Position numbers and translations under genes: made by a program
The notes under the pieces: model-generated
Seen by the model: the letters and a program-made list of their open reading frames with translations, nothing else
What the model was told of the DNA's origin: nothing
The model's database searches: none
Shown here: in pieces, positions 29,329-37,917 of the stretch
How positions within the stretch are numbered: the first letter of the stretch is position 1
Layout: every line of letters begins with the position of its first letter
Assembly (NCBI GenBank): GCA_964036045.1
Contig: OZ038380.1
Coordinates: 66,969,591 to 67,033,590, forward strand
Origin: Eutreptiella sp. 'Long Island Sound 2002'
Taxonomy: Eukaryota; Euglenozoa; Euglenophyceae; Eutreptiales; Eutreptiaceae
DNA: 64,000 bases
Reading direction: 5' to 3'

Positions 29329-30153
29329 GGCCACAGCTGCTTAGGAGCGCTGTGTTCTCTCGTCCTTTTCACAGGAGGGCCACTAGGGCCTGAGTGACGT
29401 TCGACAGCTGCACCCAGTAGCGTGTGTAGGGGTTAGGGTCAGCAGGCCTGGCAGGAGGTGAGTGCAAGTGATGAGTGCTCACCCTGCCTTCGAAGGCCGG
29501 TGCTGGCGTTAGTGAGTGTAGTGTAGTGGTGTCTCCTGTCCCGCGTGCTTTTCCTCGTGGGCAGGGGAGTGCGTTAGCTTTTGGCCTGTAGCAAAAATGG
29601 GCGTTTTGTATGCCCTTAGCACACTTGGCCACCCCTCCCCTCTTAGTAGGTAGGGCTTTTGCCGCTTACCCCAAGGTTAGGCGCCAGCACAGAAATTGGG
29701 CGCCATAGGAGTGGTAATAGTACCTGATTAGGACCTTCGGTCCGACGTCAGCGAAGCCCGGTCTCTGGGAGCCACGCTGGGGAGAGAAGTGAGACACATA
29801 CAGACATACGTAGCACACTTAGGGGTATGGTAAACCCTGTAAGGAAGGGTAGAACCCCATGGGTCTGGACCAGTCAGGGGTCCTAACTGTGGGCTCGCTT
29901 GTCCCCAAGGAGGGAAGACACACCTTGCCTCATAACACCTTGCTTGTCATTCCCCCCTGGTGTAGAAAGCCACCGTTCTTCGTTGGCTCACCAAGGTCAT
30001 TACATTAGGGCAGTACCCATGCAACACATGGTCAACAAGGCAAACACTCGCTGGGTGGCTGCAATCTTGATAAGCGGCCACCTGGCTCACGCTGGAAACC
30101 ATAGGCGTGGGTCTGCAGGGCACAGACAGGGTCAGTAGACTGACACAGGGTAA

Positions 30154-30507
30154 TTAGTTTCGCTTCTTACGCTGGGACATAGTCTCAGCACGGGTTAGTA
30201 GCTGCCCCTCGTTGTTCTCAACGAGGTAGGTGCGGAAGATGGGGTTGATACTCCCATCTGGTTGTATGAAGGCTGACATAGGTTCCCAGGTCGCCTCGGA
30301 CAACCCATAGCCATCCCACAGGGTAAGGAATTTCCAGCCCTGTTTATACTCGTGGCGAGCAATACCTGCAACCACGTAGTAACCATCGACTGCCATCTCA
30401 TCGGCAGTCATCTCTTCGAGTTCGTCTGCCTCCTCTGGACTGGCAGCGTTCTCTAGGTCTATACGTTCAATCTCACTGTCGCTGAGGCGCCACTCATCCC
30501 AAGACAA
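30154..30507 (-). pseudogene. Gypsy copy 2 integrase C-terminus with chromodomain, displaced by frameshift
   Basis: The frame encodes the C-terminal ~115 residues of Pol. Residues ~45-105 are a chromodomain (YYVVAGIARHEYKQGWKF, LWDGYGLSEATWEPMSAF), which in chromovirus-type gypsy elements directs integration to marked chromatin. In copy 3 the same segment is fused in frame to integrase (44,164-45,261). Here a 1-bp deletion near 30,530 (after LCAPKQL) puts it out of frame. The nominal start is therefore artificial. Confidence 0.8.
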
Positions 30508-32027
30508 GTCGTCAGGGGAGTGATAGTGCCCAACTGCTTAGGAGCACATAGCAGTTCACCACCTAGACGTGGACTGCACCTGACATGGATCCTGGATCCA
30601 TGTATCCTGATGATACGATAGGGTCCAAGGTAAGGGTCCTGTAGGCAGTTACGTGGCCAGGAGGGTAGGCGTGAATGGTGTACCAAAACAAGGTCACCAA
30701 CCTTGAAGCTGGCAGGTCGCCGTAGGCGGTTCCGTCGGCTCTGTTCACGGTCACGAATGTGCCTCAGGTTGGTACCAGCCTGGTTAGCCAGAGACTGCTT
30801 GTGTTCCAGCCAATCTTCCACAGGACTCTTGAAGTCCTCAGGAAAGGGGGTTTTGAAGAACCAAGCAGGTCGTCCTCCATGGAACAGTTCGTGGGGGGTG
30901 AAACCCGTAGAAGAGCTCCGCTGTGAGTTCATGGACAGAACTGCCCAGGGCACTAGGCGTACCCAGTCCTTAGTGCGCTCCTGTTTCATCAGGATTCTTA
31001 AGTTTTGCTCCACCACACGGTTCTGTCTCTCACAGAGAGGGTTAGACGTGTGAGTGTAGGGCACACCTGTGGTTACCTCCACGTTGAGGGCATTTAGCAC
31101 TCGTTTGTACCACCCAGTCTCACTGCGGATGCGTACATCTTCATCAGAGTGCACCTGTTTAGGTGCTCCATAGGGTTCGAACCATTGTTCGACCAACATT
31201 TTTACAGTCTGCTCACCTGTGATTTTCTTATTGCAAGGGAACACACGGGTGAAGCGAGATAGGCCACAGGTGACCACGAGGCAACTATCATAGCCGCCAA
31301 AGCGTGGTAGGCCGTGGATGTAGTCCACGTAGAGAAGAGAGTTAGCACAATAGGGTATGGGTAAGCTGGAGATCAGGCCCCTATCCCTACTGTAGCTCTG
31401 CTTGCTGGCATGACAGCCACAAGCATCCACAATGGTCTGCATACGCGACCTAAGTTCAGTCAGGGTTAGACTAGAGTAGAAACACTCACGGAAGAAGTCC
31501 ACTGAGCGATTAGCGCCAGTGTGACCAGAACTGAGATTGGACCACTGTAGGCACCCATCCAGTCGTGCCTCAGGGACAACAATTCGGTCCTCGTAGAAGA
31601 GGTACTGATTGTTTTTATACCACTGGTGCCCGTCAATGACACGGGGTTCGAGACCAGTGCTGAGGGTTTGGAGAATTTCTTCATACCCTGACTGATAGTC
31701 GGTTAGACTCCAACCCTCCAGGATTCCAGCAGTGCGCATGGATAGGTCAAGCTGGACATCCATACGCTGGAAAGCCTCTTTGGCGAGCGCCTCAGAGCTC
31801 TCACCAATAAGCGCATCGAAGTTGTTGCGCGATATATAGTCAGACAGTTCATTCTTAATCCCGGGGATATGATGCACTGTCAGCCTGAACTGGCCCAGGT
31901 AAGTCCACCACCGTTTTAGCTTCGCTTTTTCTGGTGGTGGGCCCTTCTGAAAAGACTTCACAGGCTCCTGGTCACACAGCCAGACAATAGGGTTAGACCC
32001 CAGGAGTCGGGATTGTGACGATAGCAC
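30459..32027 (-). CDS. Gypsy copy 2 pol, C-terminal part: RNase H end and integrase
   Basis: This continues the pol frame directly after a TAG at 32,028. It opens with the end of RNase H (IVWLCDQEPVKSF, FRLTVHHIPGIKNELSDYIS). Integrase follows: an N-terminal zinc-binding region (GHTGANRSVDFFRE .. CGCHASK), then the DDE core with Asp in LLYVDYIHGL, Asp in VHSDEDVRIRSETGW and Glu in NPLCERQNRVVEQ. It ends with a C-terminal barrel (FKVGDLVLVHHSRL). The integrase core looks intact. The frame then drifts out of register near 30,530, and the chromodomain is read in another frame. Confidence 0.85.
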   Translation of the reverse strand: MLSSQSRLLGSNPIVWLCDQEPVKSFQKGPPPEKAKLKRWWTYLGQFRLTVHHIPGIKNELSDYISRNNFDALIGESSEALAKEAFQRMDVQLDLSMRTAGILEGWSLTDYQSGYEEILQTLSTGLEPRVIDGHQWYKNNQYLFYEDRIVVPEARLDGCLQWSNLSSGHTGANRSVDFFRECFYSSLTLTELRSRMQTIVDACGCHASKQSYSRDRGLISSLPIPYCANSLLYVDYIHGLPRFGGYDSCLVVTCGLSRFTRVFPCNKKITGEQTVKMLVEQWFEPYGAPKQVHSDEDVRIRSETGWYKRVLNALNVEVTTGVPYTHTSNPLCERQNRVVEQNLRILMKQERTKDWVRLVPWAVLSMNSQRSSSTGFTPHELFHGGRPAWFFKTPFPEDFKSPVEDWLEHKQSLANQAGTNLRHIRDREQSRRNRLRRPASFKVGDLVLVHHSRLPSWPRNCLQDPYLGPYRIIRIHGSRIHVRCSPRLGGELLCAPKQLGTITPLTTCLGMSGASATVRLNV

Positions 32028-34922
32028 CTACATACCGGCCAGGAGTTCCTGGTCATAGGTGCTGTAGTTGGAACGTGCTTGGTTCCATTTCCAATTCCAG
32101 TGTCCCAGTGGCACCAGTCGCCACTCACTGGTAGGATAGTCATGTTTCAACGAACCATCACGGTTCAGTCCAGTAGTACGATAATGGCAGTGGGTTAGTT
32201 CAGCGGGGTTAGGCTCCTGCCATTGGTAGATCGTACCTCCCCCCCCTACATCACTGGCATCAGTGATCAGGACTATCTCGCCCTCAGGGCGGGGCACTCC
32301 CAGGCAGTTGGAGGAGGCAATCTTCTTCTTCAACTCCTGGAAACACTCTTCCTCTCTGGAGGTCCATCTCCAGGGAGTAGTTTTCTTGATCAGGTCAGTG
32401 AGGGGTGCAGAGGAGTAAGTAAAATTGTGGATGTGACGCCGATAGAAATTACAGGCGCCCACAAAACTCCTCACATCGTGTAGACCCTTCTTAGGGTCAT
32501 CGCGAATCTGCATGTCCTGTAGGGGCTGCATCTTAGACGCGGCTGGTTTCCACCAGCCATACCCCACGTCGAAACCCAAACACTCCATCTCCACTTTCAT
32601 GAACTCACATTTTTCGACTTTGATTCGGAGATGGTTTTCTTGACAGACAGTGAAGAATTCACGGAGGAGAAGGACATGGTCCTCTTTGGTATTAGTACCC
32701 AAACTCACGTCGTCGATGTGAGCCTCCATTTCTGCACCCCGAGAAATCAACTCTTGTACTAGAGGCCTGCGCCTCAGTATGTACAAAATTTTGTTCATAA
32801 GCTCCTGGAAGAGCGCTGGGGCGTTAGCCACCCCGAAAGGCATAACCTTCCACTTGAAGACACGACCCTTAGGGGTTATAAAGGCAAGCAGCTCCTGAGT
32901 TGCGGCGGTTAGGTCAACCTGCCAGAAACCAGAGCGTTTGTCCATTTTGGTCTTATACCTGCATTTGGCAATACGCTCCAGGGTGTTTTCCATGTTAGGA
33001 ATACTCCCTGAGTGGTTCTGGGTTTTCTTGTTGCCCTCACCATAGACTACAACAAGACGTAGAGCAGTCGACCCTGGTTTAGCAACAAGGAAACAGGGGC
33101 TGCAGTGATGGGGATAGTCCCCATGTTTATACTCTTCAACGAGGCCAGCATCAATGCATTCTTGGATCTGGCGCTCGATTTCTTCAACCTGTTCCTGTGG
33201 AGCGGGATAGGGACGACGCCTCACTCGCGTCTTTTCAAATTCGGGTTTCAATTTCAGGTCCATCTGGACCAGTTTTTTACAAGATAGGGGAGGCGGCAAG
33301 GCGCCGAACACCTCCTCATAGGTTATAAGCAGTTTCTTCAGGCGGGGGTCAAGGTTAAGACTCTCGACTTTCTGAAGGAAATCCTCCTCAGCATGGAGGT
33401 TGCTTTTTCCATGTTCTTTCTTTTTATGCCGATCAGCAGTTTCGGCAGGTACAGTACCATTGTCCCACTCAGGGGGACATTGCTGCCCATAGTGTAGAGA
33501 ATACACTAGAGGTATCTCAGGATCAGGCAGCGTATAGGACTCATCGTCCTCTTCAGACCAGATGGAGTATTTCCAGGTCTGTCTGAGGTATTGCAGCCGC
33601 TCTTGGCGCTCAATACCTTCGGCCTTCAGGTACAACAGCCGTCGGAGTTCATGCTCAGACAATGGCATGTTATTAGCAGCAGGCCGTGCCAGAGCATCAG
33701 TACTCCGGGCCACGGGTTCACCTGTGTGCACAGGCTGCATGTGTAGCACTGGTTTCCCAACAGAGGAAACGGGTTCAGAGGTTGACTCTAGATCTACCTC
33801 CTCTAGCAACAGCTGGGCCAGGAAAGTACTATGTTTTAAGTCAACACAGCTGGGATCAACAGAGGGAATAGTGCTGGCGATCTCAGACAGTTGGTCGTCA
33901 GCATCCTCTTTTACAGCTGCAGGTTCCAGATACTCATCAGGAGACTCACACCCTGTAAGTGTGGCAGATAGGTGCTCAGGAGATCGATTTTTGAGATCAT
34001 AAAGGGTCAAGGCACGATTTTCGGCCATGACCTCTTTTAGTAGCACCTGGTCCAGGTCACACAGGGGTACAGGATTGAGAGATCCATCGATGATGGACAG
34101 GAAACTGGCCCACTCAGGGGCCTGCATAGCTGTGTCTGAGTCCTCGGGCACATAGATGGGGCCGTCGGGGAGTTGCACTCTCCCCACGGTCATTCGGTCA
34201 AGCATACGGCGCCAGTAAGCATGTTCACCAGAGCAACCCCAGTCAGGGGTGCACATAACAACCCTTCCTCCCTCATAAGCGATCTTGGTTAGAACCTTCG
34301 CGAGCAGGGAGAAGGGAGGGTTAGCATACGCTAGGCCCATTGCTTTCCAGAAGAAACGGAAAGAATTGTTCATTTGTTTCGAGCAGTACAACTGCATGAT
34401 GTGCTGTTGTTGGCTCGCAAACAATTCCACCTGGATCTCATCCAGGTTTACCTGAAGGGCCGCCAGTCCATTTTCGAGAACATGACGGGCCAGTTGGTAG
34501 TTTTCAGTACGATAGTTCGTCTTGGCTGCGTAGCGCAGCCCAGACTCTTTTCGTCCTGACAGCTCCAAAAGAACGGAGAATAGCCCACTGCCAAAGTCGC
34601 AGTGCAAAGAGTAAGGACGCTGTAGGGACAGCATTTTAACCTGGGGGTTTCTTCTTAGAAAGTCAGTGCCAATGACAATGTCAAAGGCGTCAGTGTCCAA
34701 CACTCTGCAGTGTTGGGTCACGGTTTCGTCGCCCAGACATATGGTCACATCGACCCCCCCAAAGAAATGGATGGTACGCCCACCCCCTACTCTTATGGCC
34801 ACGGTCTTAGTTTTCCTGAAAGTTTTAAGCAGGCGCCAGGCCACTATGGAAAGTGTTGCTCCGGTATCAAGCACTGCTCGAAAAACCTGATCCCCGATTT
34901 TCACGAGGATCCAGAAAACCAA
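32028..34922 (-). CDS. Gypsy copy 2 pol, N-terminal part: protease, Dam-like domain, RT and start of RNase H
   Basis: In order: retropepsin (VLDTGATLSIVA, DTGA at 19-22; DIVIGTDFL), Dam-like methylase domain at ~160-250 (VELFAS, YANPPFS with NPPF at 201-204, CTPDW at 225-228), an acidic spacer, then RT (RRPYPAPQEQ, TKMDKRSGFWQVDLT, PFGVANAPALFQ, HIDD at 735-738) and RNase H (LITDASDVGGGG, STYDQELLAG). RT has His before IDD where Tyr or Phe is usual, and VVVYG where copies 1 and 3 have VVDYG. The frame ends in TAG at 32,028-32,030; copy 3 has a Leu codon there, so the stop is a mutation. The printed start is TTG. The frame really begins after the TAG at 34,947-34,949. Confidence 0.9.
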   Translation of the reverse strand: MVFWILVKIGDQVFRAVLDTGATLSIVAWRLLKTFRKTKTVAIRVGGGRTIHFFGGVDVTICLGDETVTQHCRVLDTDAFDIVIGTDFLRRNPQVKMLSLQRPYSLHCDFGSGLFSVLLELSGRKESGLRYAAKTNYRTENYQLARHVLENGLAALQVNLDEIQVELFASQQQHIMQLYCSKQMNNSFRFFWKAMGLAYANPPFSLLAKVLTKIAYEGGRVVMCTPDWGCSGEHAYWRRMLDRMTVGRVQLPDGPIYVPEDSDTAMQAPEWASFLSIIDGSLNPVPLCDLDQVLLKEVMAENRALTLYDLKNRSPEHLSATLTGCESPDEYLEPAAVKEDADDQLSEIASTIPSVDPSCVDLKHSTFLAQLLLEEVDLESTSEPVSSVGKPVLHMQPVHTGEPVARSTDALARPAANNMPLSEHELRRLLYLKAEGIERQERLQYLRQTWKYSIWSEEDDESYTLPDPEIPLVYSLHYGQQCPPEWDNGTVPAETADRHKKKEHGKSNLHAEEDFLQKVESLNLDPRLKKLLITYEEVFGALPPPLSCKKLVQMDLKLKPEFEKTRVRRRPYPAPQEQVEEIERQIQECIDAGLVEEYKHGDYPHHCSPCFLVAKPGSTALRLVVVYGEGNKKTQNHSGSIPNMENTLERIAKCRYKTKMDKRSGFWQVDLTAATQELLAFITPKGRVFKWKVMPFGVANAPALFQELMNKILYILRRRPLVQELISRGAEMEAHIDDVSLGTNTKEDHVLLLREFFTVCQENHLRIKVEKCEFMKVEMECLGFDVGYGWWKPAASKMQPLQDMQIRDDPKKGLHDVRSFVGACNFYRRHIHNFTYSSAPLTDLIKKTTPWRWTSREEECFQELKKKIASSNCLGVPRPEGEIVLITDASDVGGGGTIYQWQEPNPAELTHCHYRTTGLNRDGSLKHDYPTSEWRLVPLGHWNWKWNQARSNYSTYDQELLAGM

Positions 34923-34946
34923 GTCCTGCTCTTCGGAGCCGCCCCC

Positions 34947-35144
34947 CTATTCCTCATCAGGGAATTTCACATCCACTCCTGCAGCCATGAGGGACTTGGC
35001 CATCCAGGCCAAGCGCCTCTTCTTAGAATTATTCCCCTCAGGGGTAGCGTTATCCCCTTGGGGGCGCTTCTGGGGGACACCTGCGGCAGGAGCGGGTGTG
35101 GCAGCAGGAGTAGGTGTAGCAACGGGCGCTGATGAGCGCCTCTA
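34947..35144 (-). promoter_or_regulatory. Gypsy copy 2 gag/pol junction: two in-frame UAG codons around a 64-codon open linker
   Basis: Gag ends at UAG 35,142-35,144 (CCC UAG AGG). The frame then stays open for 64 codons to UAG 34,947-34,949 (GAA UAG GGG), and pol continues in frame. The linker ends with a basic block (SKKRRLAWMAKSLMAAG) and FPDEE-stop, aligning with the linker of copy 1. UAG followed by GG is the context of the murine retroviral gag/pol readthrough stop (family knowledge). Confidence 0.6.
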
Positions 35145-37121
35145 GGGGTTAGGGGGTCCAGTTTTGCCACCCCCCTTGCCACCTCCTTTACCTTTATCCC
35201 CATTCGGGGGATTTCTGGCGGGCGTCGGGGTCTTCTGGCGCTCCGCCTCCTGACGCTTGAGTTTGTCACTCTCGCGTTTCTTGATGTGGCATTCGTCTTC
35301 ATAGTGACGACGTTTGCCACAGTAACCACAGGTGATGGTACACCTGAAGTGGTCCTGATGGGTCACAGTTTTCCCATCTTTAGTATGCTGCTGACGTTTC
35401 ATCTGCAGCATACAGCCACTGCGGAGATCGCAGTCAGAGGCATGACAAGGTCCCCCCTTGTCATTGACAGGTCGGCAGTAAAACAGGGGGGGGGTGCCTG
35501 CATCAGTTGGAACCTCGTTCATGGCACGTAGGTTGCCCCTCCCTTTACCGCCTCCCTGGTTGGTGTTAGTGGGATTTTTATGCCCCTTCCCTTCGCCACG
35601 TTCGGGGGTAGGGGTACCACCTCGTCCCAAATGCTTCTTGAGGAACTTCTCCATGTGGGAGTCGTTCTCTCTCTCAAGAGCTAGCTCAATCAAGAGATCC
35701 ACCAGTGTATCATACGAGTGGGTCCTGCTCTTCCTCTCAGAGGTGGAGCGGCAATCATCCCACGTACGCTGGGGGATCTTACTCATGAGCCACAGGTGGG
35801 GCTCAGTGGCTCCGTAGGAGCCCACATTCATCCTCGAAAATAAGTACTCCAAGTCGCACACATACTCAGAAATTCGCGCAGCGGATGGAAACTCCGGGAG
35901 CATAGGTAGCTCCTCGATCTGTGTGCGTACGCTGAGGTCAGTCTCATAGACTGGAAATGTTTTCTCTAACCTCAGGAGTACCTCTGCCCAGGTAGAACAG
36001 GTTTTCACAATCTGTTTGACCTGTTTTTGCAAAAAATTCCTTTTGCAAGAGCGTTTTAGCAGTGAACATTTGGTGGCCACATCCACATGGGATTGGCCAG
36101 TCAACAAAAGGAACTCCGCAAATTCTTCTGCCCATTCAGGCAGATTTTTGGGGTCGAACTCCGGCAGTTCCAGCTGGATGTTCGCCTGGGCAATTGGTCT
36201 GCCCGTCTTCCCACCCCCCGGAGTTAGGCCTGTGGGCGACACGCCGGCAAGAGGGGCCAGGGCTGACAGCCCTCTTCTCTCACTCTCTGTGACAGGCACG
36301 TCCTGTAGATCCGCCATAGACACAGTCCTGGCACGGGGGTGAAAGGGGCTGGGGCAGGTAACCTTAGGCAACAGCCTTGAGACCCTCGATCTCTTGAGAT
36401 CTTCGGCCAGGGTACTCAGCCCTGGAGAGAGAGAAAGGAACTCAGGCTTGGGTAAGGGTTCTGCAATACCCAGTTTAGCCTTAATGGCCTCTGATAAGGC
36501 CGTCACATCTGGATCTTCTGATCCAGACAGGAATTTGGCCAGCAGCTCGGCCGTTTGATCCAGGGCACCGTAGGTTGGCCTTGGATGATGTTCTTCGACT
36601 CGTGTTGGGCCCACTTCGGGAGCCCTTGGGGTTGGGTACTCAGGTCGTAGTCGTCTTGGCAGGGATGCTGTGGACGGGGGACCAGAGTGTGCGTAGGACC
36701 CTAGATCTGTACGTGGTCTGGATCCATGTACAGCCAAGGGCTCCTCTCCATCTTCCCCACGGATGGATTTATAGTACTCCTCATGCATGATGTACTCATC
36801 CATCTTCATCTTCAGCTTCTCATATTCCTCAGGTCCTTCAATGGCAGTACAGGAAGAAGCTGGACAATTGGATCTTGATACTGAAGCAGCCACACGTCTG
36901 TGGAGGTGACTGAAGCTGTCTCCACCGTGTGCTGCTAAGGCCTCGGTGGTAAGGCCTTTATTCTCTTCCGCCCTTCTGCGTTCTGGATCTCCTTGGGACC
37001 CAGATGCGCCACTGAGGTGATGTGGTGCTCGGTGTGGTGGTTCACTCATTGGGTGGACCACGCTGCCCATTTGTACTTGGACAGTTCGGATAGGCCAGGT
37101 CCTGACGCTTGGCGTGGACAT
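35142..37121 (-). CDS. Gypsy copy 2 gag
   Basis: An uninterrupted 659-codon frame starts 81 nt inside the 5' LTR. The N-terminal ~280 residues are polar and variable. The capsid-like core runs from about 310 to 480 (LELPEFDPKNLPEWAEEF, FPVYETDLSVRTQIEELP, RTWDDCRSTSERKSR), then an acidic/basic helix (LIELALERENDSHMEKFL). Next is a Cys/His-rich cluster (FYCRPVNDKGGPCHASDC) and a canonical zinc knuckle CGYCGKRRHYEDEC (CX2CX4HX4C, ~595-612), then a Lys/Gly-rich tail. It packages element RNA. The frame continues past its UAG into the linker and pol, so Pol is probably made as a readthrough fusion. Confidence 0.88.
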   Translation of the reverse strand: MSTPSVRTWPIRTVQVQMGSVVHPMSEPPHRAPHHLSGASGSQGDPERRRAEENKGLTTEALAAHGGDSFSHLHRRVAASVSRSNCPASSCTAIEGPEEYEKLKMKMDEYIMHEEYYKSIRGEDGEEPLAVHGSRPRTDLGSYAHSGPPSTASLPRRLRPEYPTPRAPEVGPTRVEEHHPRPTYGALDQTAELLAKFLSGSEDPDVTALSEAIKAKLGIAEPLPKPEFLSLSPGLSTLAEDLKRSRVSRLLPKVTCPSPFHPRARTVSMADLQDVPVTESERRGLSALAPLAGVSPTGLTPGGGKTGRPIAQANIQLELPEFDPKNLPEWAEEFAEFLLLTGQSHVDVATKCSLLKRSCKRNFLQKQVKQIVKTCSTWAEVLLRLEKTFPVYETDLSVRTQIEELPMLPEFPSAARISEYVCDLEYLFSRMNVGSYGATEPHLWLMSKIPQRTWDDCRSTSERKSRTHSYDTLVDLLIELALERENDSHMEKFLKKHLGRGGTPTPERGEGKGHKNPTNTNQGGGKGRGNLRAMNEVPTDAGTPPLFYCRPVNDKGGPCHASDCDLRSGCMLQMKRQQHTKDGKTVTHQDHFRCTITCGYCGKRRHYEDECHIKKRESDKLKRQEAERQKTPTPARNPPNGDKGKGGGKGGGKTGPPNP

Positions 37122-37184
37122 GTTGGACTTGTTGTTGAGCTTTTGTTCTGCACTTCTTCTCAGGGTCGGTTCAAAAGGTCACAA

Positions 37185-37202
37185 GGGACTGTCTCTGCTA
37201 CC
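37185..37202 (-). promoter_or_regulatory. Primer-binding site of gypsy copy 2
   Basis: The minus strand immediately inside the 5' LTR reads GGTAGCAGAGACAGTCCC, similar to the iMet-type site TGGTATCAGAGC. The base before it is C where T is expected; in copy 1 it is T. Confidence 0.6.
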
Positions 37203-37912
37203 GGAAAGATGTCCTTGAATTATGCCCTAGGTCTTTTGATGTATTCCTGCAGGTTTTGTAGTTGAAAACCCCAAACCAAAGCAGCAAGTAGAGCAAGGAC
37301 TGAATATTGATCGAATCAATGATTGGTTTTGGAATCCAGTGTAACACAGAAGGGCTGCAGATAGACAAAGCAGGTATATGCACATAGATTCAATCACAAA
37401 TGGATAATACAAAAGTTTTTATATGAAAATTGGTCAGACTCTAGCCTCAGAGGTTGCAATAGGCACTTCATGTGCACTCTCTTGGGTGAAATGGTGCTGG
37501 TTAGGACTGAGGGGCATAGATGTCAGGACCACACAGAAAATGACTTGGCCAAGCAACTGAATTCAGAAACAGTTACAAAGTAGGACCACAATAAGTGGTA
37601 GAATCAATTGAGTATAGGGGTCCTGGGGTGGGAGACCACTTAGGCTTAACCTCCAAGGCCCACAAGCATGAAATGGCTGATTTATTTTGGTATGTCCTCC
37701 ATGAAGGAAGGTACCTCCGCTCAGTTGAGTGGTAGGGGTGAACTTCATGGGGGGGCTAGGGTCACAACCCTAGTTACTTTGAGAAAGTGTACTTTAGGCA
37801 ACAATAGAGATAAAAACACTTAAGTTTGTCTCAGCATCAACAAAGGGTTTTAAGGGGGGCTTAGCCTGGATCAAGCCCTCCAAGAAAGACATGGCAGTGA
37901 CTTTTTCTTACT
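37203..37912 (-). repeat. 5' LTR of gypsy copy 2
   Basis: It is a direct repeat of 26,923-27,632 with six differences over 710 bp, one of them at the innermost base (G for A on the plus strand). The TATA-like CATATAAAAAC is conserved near 37,415-37,425 (minus). The near-identity implies a recent insertion. Confidence 0.9.
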
Positions 37913-37917
37913 CATAT
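37913..37917. repeat. Target-site duplication CATAT, right copy
   Basis: It matches 26,918-26,922 on the other side of gypsy copy 2. Confidence 0.8.

Larger units (their letters stand above)
27641..30153 (-). other. Non-coding 3' region of gypsy copy 2
   Basis: About 2.5 kb lies between the chromodomain stop and the 3' LTR with no convincing minus-strand gene. From about 28,660 to 30,000 it is homologous to 41,670-43,370 in gypsy copy 3 despite divergence, so it is a family feature rather than a chance insertion. It contains conserved hairpins (28,794-28,815; 28,918-28,951; 29,295-29,328), a TATA-like GGGTATAATACC near 29,034, and several pyrimidine-CACAG motifs on the plus strand (28,665-28,673; 29,361-29,375). 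A plus-strand frame at 29,050-29,397 is not conserved in copy 3. Confidence 0.6.
26923..37912 (-). mobile_element. Gypsy copy 2: near-intact Ty3/gypsy retrotransposon, 10,990 bp
   Basis: It is bounded by 710-bp direct LTRs (26,923-27,632 and 37,203-37,912) with six visible differences (about 99% identical) and a CATAT duplication. The internal minus-strand order is primer-binding site, gag (37,121-35,142), two junction stops, protease, Dam-like domain, RT, RNase H, integrase, chromodomain (ends 30,154), a 2.5-kb non-coding 3' region and a purine tract. Visible disablements in pol are a TAG at 32,028, a 1-bp deletion near 30,530 and a Val for Asp at 33,045-33,047. It sits inside the C48-like gene of element C. 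Confidence 0.92.

Noticed and set aside
29050-29397. Antisense ORF in the gypsy 3' region
   Set aside because: The counterpart in copy 3 (42,338-42,631) is in a different register with little protein similarity, so the coding reading is not conserved even though the DNA is.
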